Positions 14,803-21,135 of a DNA stretch of 21,135 nt are shown piece after piece. The notes under the pieces were generated by a model. That model did no database searches. It saw nothing but the letters and a program-made list of their open reading frames with translations, and had not been told where the DNA came from. The stretch spans positions 1 to 21,135 of the forward strand of contig JBKPCD010000153.1 in NCBI GenBank assembly GCA_046727175.1, read 5' to 3'. Both the position numbers and the translations under genes were made by a program. Source of the stretch: JBKPCD01 sp046727175. Its GTDB lineage: Bacteria; Acidobacteriota; Vicinamibacteria; Vicinamibacterales; 2-12-FULL-66-21. How positions within the stretch are numbered: position 1 is the stretch's first letter; every line of letters begins with the position of its first letter.

Positions 14803-17529
14803 ATGGCCGGTCGTCTGTTGCTCATCCTCCTTTTCAGCGCTTCCGTCCTGGCGCAAGCGCCTGCTCCGCCCGCCGGTGTGGAACGCGTGACATCTGTCGA
14901 AGGCGTCACCGAATACCGGCTGTCGAACGGTCTCCGAGTGCTGTTCATCCCGGATCCGTCGAAGTCGACGACGACCGTGAACGTCACGTACCTCGCCGGT
15001 TCGCGCCACGAGAACTACGGCGAAACCGGGATGGCTCACATCATCGAGCACCTGGTTTCGTACGGATCGCCCAAACATCCGGATGCCAAGAAAGAGCAGC
15101 AGGAACGGGGCGCCCGCCGCAACGCGACGACATCGGTCGACCGCACGAACTACTTCGAGACTTTTCCCGCCTCGGACGAGAACCTCGACTGGGCGCTCGA
15201 TCTCGAAGCCGATCGAATGGTCAACGCCTTCGTCCGAAAGGACATTCTCGACAGCCAGATGACCGTCGTCCGCAATGAAATGGAGGCTGGGGAGAACAAT
15301 CCGCTCGCTGCGGTCTCGCAGCGCGTTCTGGCAAGCGCGTATCTGTGGCACAACTACGGCAAGAGCACGATTGGCGCCCGTTCGGATGTCGAGAACGTAC
15401 CCATCGAGCGGCTGCAGGCCTTCTACAAGAAGTACTACCAGCCGGATAACGCGATCCTGATTGTCGCGGGAAAATTCGACGAGGCTGCGGCAATCAACCT
15501 GGCCGCGAAGAAGTTCGGAGCGATCCCGCGGCCGAACCGGAGCCCGGAACGAACGTACACCGTCGAACCCCCCCAGGATGGAGAGCGTACGGTCACGGTG
15601 CAGCGCGTCGGCGACGTACAGGGGATTTTTGTGGCCTACCGCGTCCCCGCTCTGGCACATCCCGACTCCGCGTTGGTCGATCTGCTGGTGGAAGTAATGG
15701 CTGCGAACCCATCCGGACGGCTGTACAAGTCGCTGGTGGACTCCAAGAAGGCGGCGCAGGTCGGGGGCGGTAACCGCGCGATGCTCGAAGAGGGCATCGC
15801 CGCTCTCACGGTGCTCGTTCGCAAGGAATCACCACTCGACGACGCACGCAGCACGACAATCTCCACGGTGGACGCGGTGACGACCTCGCCGCCGACCGCG
15901 GAAGAGGTCGAGCGTGCGCGTGCCGAGCTGTTGCGCCGCGTCGAGTTGAGCCTCGCGGATTCCGAAGCCGTTGGCATGGCCCTCAGCGAGTTCTCTGCCG
16001 CTGGAGACTGGCGCCTGCTGTTTCTGCGACGCGATCGACTGCGCAAGGCGACGGTCGAGGATGTCGGGCGCGTGGCGCAGAGCTACTTCAAGCCAACGAA
16101 TCGCACGGTCGGCATCTTTCTGCCCGTCGCAACCCCGGTTCGCGCCGAGATCCCCGCGACACCCGACATCGTTGCCATGGTGAAGGATTACAAGGGTGAC
16201 CCCGCAGCCGCTGTGGGCGAGGCCTTCGATCCATCGACGTCGAACATCGACACGAGGACGACTCGTGCCGCGGTCGCTCCCGGCATCAAGCTCGCCCTCT
16301 TACCCAAGAAGACCAGAGGCGCCACGGTGAATGCGGTGCTCAGATTGAATTACGGCAACGAGGAGAGCCTGCGAGCCCAGAACATCGCGGCGGAACTGAC
16401 CGCGAGCATGCTGAACCGGGGCACCATCAAGCGGACGCGGCAGCAGATTCGTGACGAGTTGAGCCGCCTGAAGGCAACAGTGACGGCAGGCGGCGCCGCC
16501 GGTTTCGTCCAGGTCTCCATTCAGACGGTGAGGAGCAATCTTTCCGATGCCGTCCGGCTGGCCGCGGAGCTCGTGCGTCAGCCCTCGTTCGCCGAGCAGG
16601 AGTTCGAGCAGCTTCGACAGGAAGTGCTCGCGAGCGCGGAATTCGCTCGCAGCGATCCCCAGGCAATCGCCTCGCTCTCGGTCACCCGCCACCTCAATCC
16701 CTATCCCAAGGGGCACGTCCGGTACGTGCCGTCCATCGACGAGCGGGTCGAAGACCTCAAAGCCGTCAAACTCGACGACGTGAAGCGCTTCCATAAAGAG
16801 TTCTATGGCTCCTCGAACGGCGAGCTCGCCATCGTCGGTGACTTCGATGCCGACGCGGTCAAGAAGCTGGTGGGCGAGCTGTTTGGCGACTGGAAGAGCC
16901 CCAAGGCGTTCGCCGACGCGGGAAAGCCATATCGGGAGATCGCTCCCGTCAACCAGTCCTTCCAGACGCCCGACAAGGCCAACGCCGTGTTCATCGCGGG
17001 CATGCCGCTTCGGCTGACAGACCAGGACAAGGATTATGCGGCGCTCGTTCTGGCCAACTACATGATTGGAGGCCATAGTTCCTCGCGGCTCTACACGCGG
17101 ATTCGGGCGAAGGAAGGATTGAGTTACGGCGTCAACTCGTCGTTGTCGGTCATCCCTGGACAGAACGGCGCCGAGCTCGTGATTAGCGCGATTGCTGCGC
17201 CGCCGAACGTCTCGAAGGTCGAAGCGGCGATGAAGGAGGAGCTGGAACGCGCGCTGAAGGACGGTTTCCTCGCGGACGAAATCGCCAGCTCGAAGAAGGG
17301 CTGGATCGAGTCGCAGCGTGTAAGCCGATCTCAAGATCCGGAGCTCGCGAACCGGCTTCGCTCACAGCTGCACTGGGGCAGGACGATGACGTTCGACGTC
17401 GACCTGGAAAAACGTGTGGACGCTCTCACGCCGGAGGAGGTAACGGCTGCGTTACGACGGCATCTCGACGTGCAGAAACTGAGCATCTTCAAGGCTGGTG
17501 ACTTCAAGAAGGTTGGCAGCAGCCACTGA
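14803..17529 (+). CDS. Secreted M16 (insulinase/pitrilysin-type) zinc metalloprotease, two-unit fusion
   Basis: The 908-residue protein has a signal peptide (about residues 1-18, LLLILLFSASVLAQA) and two M16 units in tandem. The N-terminal unit is catalytic: H79-I-I-E82-H83 (HxxEH) and the third zinc ligand Glu159, 76 residues after H83 as the family requires, in RNEMEAGENN. The C-terminal unit (from ~residue 480) lacks HxxEH but keeps the substrate-side RLYTRIRAKEGLSYG (Arg/Tyr pair), as expected for the non-catalytic half. This resembles the alpha and beta chains of mitochondrial-type processing peptidase joined in one chain, exported to the periplasm or outside, degrading peptides. ATG 14803 was chosen over an in-frame TTG at 14770 because GGAGG (14791-14795) lies 7 nt upstream and the signal peptide begins there. 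It is probably transcribed alone. Confidence 0.93.
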   Translation: MAGRLLLILLFSASVLAQAPAPPAGVERVTSVEGVTEYRLSNGLRVLFIPDPSKSTTTVNVTYLAGSRHENYGETGMAHIIEHLVSYGSPKHPDAKKEQQERGARRNATTSVDRTNYFETFPASDENLDWALDLEADRMVNAFVRKDILDSQMTVVRNEMEAGENNPLAAVSQRVLASAYLWHNYGKSTIGARSDVENVPIERLQAFYKKYYQPDNAILIVAGKFDEAAAINLAAKKFGAIPRPNRSPERTYTVEPPQDGERTVTVQRVGDVQGIFVAYRVPALAHPDSALVDLLVEVMAANPSGRLYKSLVDSKKAAQVGGGNRAMLEEGIAALTVLVRKESPLDDARSTTISTVDAVTTSPPTAEEVERARAELLRRVELSLADSEAVGMALSEFSAAGDWRLLFLRRDRLRKATVEDVGRVAQSYFKPTNRTVGIFLPVATPVRAEIPATPDIVAMVKDYKGDPAAAVGEAFDPSTSNIDTRTTRAAVAPGIKLALLPKKTRGATVNAVLRLNYGNEESLRAQNIAAELTASMLNRGTIKRTRQQIRDELSRLKATVTAGGAAGFVQVSIQTVRSNLSDAVRLAAELVRQPSFAEQEFEQLRQEVLASAEFARSDPQAIASLSVTRHLNPYPKGHVRYVPSIDERVEDLKAVKLDDVKRFHKEFYGSSNGELAIVGDFDADAVKKLVGELFGDWKSPKAFADAGKPYREIAPVNQSFQTPDKANAVFIAGMPLRLTDQDKDYAALVLANYMIGGHSSSRLYTRIRAKEGLSYGVNSSLSVIPGQNGAELVISAIAAPPNVSKVEAAMKEELERALKDGFLADEIASSKKGWIESQRVSRSQDPELANRLRSQLHWGRTMTFDVDLEKRVDALTPEEVTAALRRHLDVQKLSIFKAGDFKKVGSSH

Positions 17530-17616
17530 AGCGTAATCGCTCGTGAGACCGAGGAAACCCTGGAACGCGTATTGCTGGGATCCCTCACGGCTGGGGCCGA
17601 CGCAGGGATCGCTGCA

Positions 17617-19302
17617 ATGTCCATTGACGACCTTTGGTACAAGAACGCCGTCATCTACTGCCTCGACGTGGAGAAGTACCAGGACTCCAATGGCGATGGA
17701 GTGGGCGATTTCGAAGGCTTGATGCGCCGGCTCGATTACCTGCAGGGCCTCGGCGTCACCTGCGTGTGGCTCCAGCCGTTCTACAAATCTCCCAATCGCG
17801 ACAACGGCTACGACGTCTCGGACTACTACAACGTTCACGAGAAGCACGGATCGCTCGGCGATTTCGTCGAGTTCATGAACCGCGCCGAGGCGCTCGGCAT
17901 CCGCGTGATTGTTGACCTCGTCGTGAACCACACGTCGGTCGATTGTCCCTGGTTTCAGGCGGCACGGGCAGATCCTGGATCATTCTTCAGAGACTGGTAC
18001 GTGTGGGCGGACGAGCGTCCCAAGAACCACCGGGATGGAATCGTCTTTCCTGGCGAACAGACGACAACGTGGTCGCTGGACCGAAAGGCGGGGCAGTACT
18101 ACTTCCACCGCTTCTACAAGCATCAGCCCGATCTGAACACCTGGAATCCGTACGTTCGTCAGGAGATTCAGAAGATCATGGGCTTCTGGCTCCAGCTTGG
18201 CGTCTCCGGCTTTCGCATGGATGCCGTGCCGTTTCTGATTCAGAAGAAAGGCCCCGGCATCGAGTGGGACCAGGACTTCACCTTGTTGAAGGAGATGCGC
18301 GAGTTCCTGCAGTGGCGCAGCGGAGAAGCCATCCTCCTCGCCGAAGCCAACGTGCCACCTGACGAGAGCATGAAGTACTTCGGTCCGGAGGGGGAGCGCA
18401 TCCAGATGATGCTGAACTTCCCCGTCAACCAGCGGCTGTTCTACGCCCTGGCGACCGCCGACCTCGATCCGCTGATCCGCGCGCTCGAGGAAACCCGCGA
18501 CCGGCCTCAGAACGCACAGTGGGTGCAGTTCCTCCGCAGCCACGACGAGCTCGATCTGGGACGGCTGACGGAGGAACAACGTCAGAAAGTCTTCGACGCG
18601 TTCGGGCGCGAGCCGCGCATGCAGCTGTACAACCGCGGTATCCGGCGTCGACTTACGCCCATGCTGCACAACGACCGTCGATTGATGGAGCTCGCGTTCA
18701 GCACCCTCTTCTCGCTGCCCGGTACGCCGATGATGCAGTACGGCGACGAGATCGGCATCGGCGACGACCTGCGACTCCCGGAGCGCGAGTGCGCTCGCAC
18801 GCCGATGCAGTGGACGAGCGACCGCCACGCGGGGTTCTCGCGAGCGAGGAAAGTCATCCGGCCAGTGATCAGCGATGCGACCTACGGCTACAAGAAGGTG
18901 AACGTCTCGGACCAGCGCCGCGATCCGCAGTCGCTGCTCAACTGGACCGAGCGCCTGGTTCGCATGCGCAAGGAGTGTCCGGAGATCAGTTGGGGTACGT
19001 TCGTCGTGCTGCGCACGGACGTACCGGAAGTACTCGCGCTTCGTTACGACTGGCGGAACACCTCGATGGTCACCGTCCACAACTTCAGCAACAAGCCGCA
19101 AAAGGTGATGCTGAAGGTGGGGTGCCCGCGCGACGACGTGCTGGTCGAGGTGTTCGACGGACACCACAGCCGCGCGCGTAACGACGGCGCGCACCGGATC
19201 GATCTCGAGGATTACGCGTGGCGATGGTATCGCGTCGGCGCGGCCGATAACGCACTGGATCGATCGGACCTCAGCATGCTGCCCAAGGCGCGACGCGCAT
19301 AA
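17617..19302 (+). CDS. GH13 alpha-amylase family enzyme, trehalose-synthase-like
   Basis: The 561-residue protein is a (beta/alpha)8 glycoside hydrolase closest in layout to trehalose synthase (maltose to trehalose isomerisation). Four conserved regions are visible: DLVVNHTS (D100, N104, H105), GFRMDAVPFL (nucleophile Asp202), LLAEANV (acid/base Glu243) and RSHDELDL (His309, Asp310). The N-terminus LWYKNAVIYCLDVEKYQDSN, SLPGTPMMQYGDEIGIGDD, RTPMQW and the C-terminal beta domain are typical of TreS. No signal peptide, so cytosolic. No maltokinase domain is fused, unlike many TreS proteins. The change from the usual NHDEL to SHDEL and from LHVRAF to LDVEKY means a related activity (alpha-glucosidase or amylase) cannot be excluded. 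ATG 17617 is preceded by AGGGA at 17604-17608. It follows the protease gene by 87 bp; co-transcription is possible. Confidence 0.85.
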   Translation: MSIDDLWYKNAVIYCLDVEKYQDSNGDGVGDFEGLMRRLDYLQGLGVTCVWLQPFYKSPNRDNGYDVSDYYNVHEKHGSLGDFVEFMNRAEALGIRVIVDLVVNHTSVDCPWFQAARADPGSFFRDWYVWADERPKNHRDGIVFPGEQTTTWSLDRKAGQYYFHRFYKHQPDLNTWNPYVRQEIQKIMGFWLQLGVSGFRMDAVPFLIQKKGPGIEWDQDFTLLKEMREFLQWRSGEAILLAEANVPPDESMKYFGPEGERIQMMLNFPVNQRLFYALATADLDPLIRALEETRDRPQNAQWVQFLRSHDELDLGRLTEEQRQKVFDAFGREPRMQLYNRGIRRRLTPMLHNDRRLMELAFSTLFSLPGTPMMQYGDEIGIGDDLRLPERECARTPMQWTSDRHAGFSRARKVIRPVISDATYGYKKVNVSDQRRDPQSLLNWTERLVRMRKECPEISWGTFVVLRTDVPEVLALRYDWRNTSMVTVHNFSNKPQKVMLKVGCPRDDVLVEVFDGHHSRARNDGAHRIDLEDYAWRWYRVGAADNALDRSDLSMLPKARRA

Positions 19303-19306
19303 GGAA

Positions 19307-19349
19307 GGGACAAGGGACAGGGAGATCTCCTATCCCGTATCCCCTTTTT
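19307..19349 (+). terminator. Probable terminator after the GH13 gene
   Basis: Arms GGGACAAGGGACAGG (19307-19321) and CCTATCCCGTATCCC (19329-19343) pair at 12 of 15 positions around a 7-nt loop and are followed by CTTTTT (19344-19349). It begins 4 bp after the stop codon and separates convergent genes. The GGGACAAGGGACA arms are also typical of simple intergenic repeats. Confidence 0.65.
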
Positions 19350-19353
19350 GGTC

Positions 19354-20640
19354 TTACTTATGGCGCGTCAGATAATCGAACACAAGATAGCTCATGACCT
19401 CGATTCCGACCGGAATCGATCCATCGTCAGCCAGAAACGTCGCCGTGTGGTGATCGCCTGACGTCGTCCCAGGCTTCACCTGTCCGAGTCGATAGAAGAA
19501 CCCTGGCACTTCGTTGGCGAAGAACGAGAAATCCTCGGAGACCATTGCCGGCGGAATCCGCGTGACGTGGTCCTTGCCGACGACGCGTTCGAGCGCGGGC
19601 ACGGATTCGCGCGTGAGCGGCGCGTCGTTGATCGTTGCCGGCGCGCCGCGCTCGTAACGCGTCACCTCGCCTGTTGCACCCGCCGCTTCGGTCACACCTT
19701 TCAGGATCGCGCGCAGGCGCGCCTCGGCCAGCGCGCTCATCTCCGGCCGGAACGTGCGGATCGTTCCGCTCAATGTCACCTCGCCGGGGATGATGTTGTG
19801 GCGCTGACCGCCATGGATCGTTCCCACGGTGACGACGCCGGGCTCGAATCCCGAAAACGTGCGAGATCGAATCGTCTGCAGCGCTTCGATGAACTGTGCT
19901 GCAGTGACGATGGGATCGATTCCGAGCTCAGGCCGGGCTCCATGCGCATGCTGGCCGACGATTTTCACCTCCCAGGTGTCGGCGGCGGACAGCGCCGGTC
20001 CTTCGGAGTACCCGATCTAGCCGACTGCCATTTCCGAGAACGCATGCAGGCCGAAGATTGCGTCAGGCTTCGGGTTCTGAAGAACACCTTCCTTGACCAT
20101 CAGCGATGCGCCGCCAGGTTCGCCCGGCGGCGGACCTTCTTCCGCCGGCTGAAAGATGAACTTGACCGTGCCAGGCAGCTCCGCCTTCATCGCGGTCAGC
20201 ACGCTGGCGACGCCGAGCTGCACCGCCGTGTGCACATCGTGGCCGCAGGCATGCATCACACCCACGTCCTGGCCGAGATACGTCGATCGGACCCTTGACG
20301 CGAAGGGCAGGTCCGTCTGTTCGGTCACCGGCAGCGCGTCCATGTCGGCCCGGACGGCAACGACGCGCCCGGGACGGCCGCCTTTGAGAAGCGCGACGAC
20401 GCCCGTTTTCGCGACACCGGTCCTGACCTCGAGACCGAGCGTGCGGAGGTAGTCTGCGACGAGTGCGGCGGTCTTTTCCTCGCGATTGGAGAGCTCGGGG
20501 TTCTGATGGATTTGATGGCGGATCTCGGTGATCGCCGGGACGACCTTAGCGGCTTCCTGCTTCACGCGCGTCAGTGGTTCATCGGCGGACAGCGTGGTGA
20601 TCGCCAGCATGATCGGCACGATCGAGCGAATCGATGTCAC
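19354..20640 (-). pseudogene. M20 family amidohydrolase interrupted by an in-frame amber codon
   Basis: The two parts are in the same frame: codons 1-207, TAG at 20019-20017 (codon 208), then codons 209-428. Joined, they form a full-length exported M20D amidohydrolase (hippurate/N-acyl-amino-acid hydrolase type). An N-terminal signal segment is followed by ADMDALPVTEQ, zinc motif MHACGHDVHTA, catalytic QPAEEGPP, then after the stop the dimerisation domain and a final metal histidine in SGDHHTATF. At the stop, relatives read about VGQIGY; here it reads VG-stop-IGY, so CAG (Gln) to TAG by a single change is the simplest explanation. The dimerisation domain and last ligand would be lost in the short product, so it is probably inactive unless the codon is read through or is a sequencing error. 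GTG 20640 has GGAGG (plus-strand 20652-20656) 11 nt upstream; ATG at 20610 is an alternative start. Confidence 0.8.
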
Positions 20641-20696
20641 GGACGGCTTTTCCTCCTTCGCGTGCGCGAATTATAGGACCGATTCGTTTGGTGGGA

Positions 20697-20772
20697 CGCG
20701 GTCTTTAAAGACCTTTGTAGGTGCAGTCTTTAGAGGTTAGACCTTTGTGGCGCGCGGTCTTTAGACCGCGCG
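20697..20772. repeat. Three tandem GGTCTTTA-GACC palindromic units
   Basis: Unit 1 holds the perfect 14-bp palindrome GGTCTTTAAAGACC (20700-20713). Unit 2 is a degraded version (GCAGTCTTTAGAGG, TTAGACC) at about 20723-20744. Unit 3 is a perfect stem CGCGCGGTCT (20751-20760) with AGACCGCGCG (20763-20772). Units 1 and 2 are each followed by CCTTTGT plus AGG or GG. The theme GGTCT-AGACC also occurs in the second hairpin at 9486-9508. Confidence 0.7.
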
Positions 20773-20971
20773 GTCGAAGCGGGCTTGAACCGCCTTCGCC
20801 CAGGCTACGGCGAGTCTCGCCGAAGCGCTTCGCGCGGAGGCGAGCCCACCCCTACATCTTCGGATCCATCGGCCAACGGTCGCCTCTGTCGGTGAACGGT
20901 CGACTCGCCGTGGTTTCTGGACAGACTCATGATGCCGTGCCACGATTGCTGGCCGGTTGGACGAAGACCGG

Positions 20972-21048
20972 CCGATGGGAAATGGCAAATGGGGGATGGG
21001 AAATGTGTTCGCGTTTCCTATTTCCGATTCCCCATCTGCCATCGGATG
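20972..21048. repeat. Long imperfect hairpin of GGGAAAT-type units
   Basis: The left arm (about 20972-21005) consists of GATGGGAAATGGC, AAATGGGGGATGGG and AAATG; the right arm (about 21017-21048) reads TTTCCTATTTCCGATT then CCCCATCTGCCATCGG, nearly its reverse complement. The outer 7 bp (CCGATGG/CCATCGG) match exactly. Simple intergenic inverted repeats of this type are common in acidobacteria and myxobacteria; no function is known. Confidence 0.55.
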
Positions 21049-21080
21049 CGACGTTCAGCATCCGCGATCGCGAGGACACC

Positions 21081-21135
21081 ATGGGATGGGTTGCCTACGT
21101 CATCGCCTGGCTTGCGGCCGCGGTCTTCTGGGCGC
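21081..21135 (+). CDS. N-terminus of a membrane protein, cut by the window end
   Basis: Only 18 residues are visible: MGWVAYVIAWLAAAVFWA, a hydrophobic helix starting at the first codon. GAGGA (21072-21076) lies 4 nt before the ATG, and the start follows a repeat block, supporting a real gene start. N-termini like this occur on membrane-bound sensor kinases and many other membrane proteins; the visible part does not allow a family call. Confidence 0.55.
   Translation, partial: MGWVAYVIAWLAAAVFWA

Larger units (their letters stand above)
20641..21080. other. 440-bp non-coding block of palindromic repeats
   Basis: No gene is supported. It contains the ribosome-binding site of the broken amidohydrolase, then GGTCTTTA-type palindromes (20697-20772), a further repeat-like stretch (20773-20856) with a CGGCGA/TCGCCG hairpin and a GCCCACCCCTACAT end, a ~100-bp stretch without visible structure, and a long imperfect hairpin (20972-21048) just before the next gene. 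Confidence 0.6.

Noticed and set aside
17980..19194. Antisense open frame of about 404 codons opposite the GH13 gene
   Set aside because: It mirrors the reading frame of the conserved amylase motifs, has no family likeness and no start context.
19969..20016. Independent gene starting at the ATG at 19968 downstream of the amber codon
   Set aside because: The product would be only the dimerisation part and end of an M20 enzyme, and the frame is continuous with the upstream half, so one broken gene is the better reading.
20017..20019. TAG as a pyrrolysine or otherwise recoded sense codon
   Set aside because: The position corresponds to a usual Gln, pyrrolysine systems are rare and no supporting genes are visible; a point mutation or sequencing error is simpler.
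20697..20772. Possible CRISPR-like array
   Set aside because: Units are degenerate palindromes with no unique spacers of constant length and no cas genes nearby.
20761..21042. Reverse open frame of 93 codons in the repeat block
   Set aside because: It consists largely of translated palindromic repeats and has no family likeness.

Overview
The window is GC-rich bacterial DNA that reads most like an acidobacterium, possibly Vicinamibacteria-like. The evidence is the combination of an Oar/TonB-type outer-membrane receptor, a PadR regulator directly followed by a MacB/FtsX-type duplicated permease with no ATPase (the acidobacterial 'ADOP' arrangement), many secreted hydrolases, a Ser/Thr-kinase fragment and abundant intergenic palindromic repeats. 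This assignment is inference from gene style, not from a marker gene. I saw no rRNA, tRNA, CRISPR array, transposase or phage gene.

Layout. 1-1338: 3' part of a TonB-dependent receptor, then two hairpins, converging on a secreted DinB-like protein (1413-2042, minus). 2251-3324: PLP-dependent D-cysteine desulfhydrase/ACC-deaminase-like enzyme. 3441-6520: PadR regulator with an inverted-repeat operator, followed by the duplicated permease. 6528-6602: a tiny reverse ORF resembling the start of DUF4160 proteins. 6707-8302: secreted serine beta-lactamase-like hydrolase. 8303-8773: non-coding, repeat-bearing. 8774-14426: a tight four-gene membrane-lipid operon. 14427-14802: repeat plus a truncated Ser/Thr kinase start. 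14803-17529: secreted M16 metalloprotease. 17617-19302: GH13 trehalose-synthase-like enzyme. 19354-20640 (minus): M20 amidohydrolase broken by one in-frame amber codon. 20641-21080: non-coding block of palindromic repeats. 21081-end: N-terminus of a membrane protein.

The most interesting region is 8774-14426. Its genes match the content of the poorly characterised E. coli ynbABCD operon: CDP-alcohol phosphatidyltransferase (YnbA-like), alpha/beta hydrolase fused to a methyltransferase (YnbC-like), PAP2 plus dual-specificity phosphatase (YnbD-like) and CDP-diacylglycerol synthase (YnbB-like). Here the order is A-C-D-B, and the YnbD-like protein carries an additional C-terminal PlsC acyltransferase domain. 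Acyl transfer, CDP-lipid synthesis, head-group transfer, lipid-phosphate removal and a possible lipase/methylation step therefore sit in one co-translated unit, which suggests a self-contained pathway for making or remodelling an unidentified phospholipid.

Inside the PlsC domain is a 168-bp (56-codon), stop-free, hairpin-rich insertion flanked by GATC on both sides. Removing it restores an ordinary PlsC sequence in frame, so it looks like a palindromic element that entered a coding sequence without breaking it. A second palindromic repeat forms the last ~22 codons of the YnbA-like gene. The region thus shows intergenic repeats encroaching on proteins, alongside a broken amidohydrolase and a kinase fragment.
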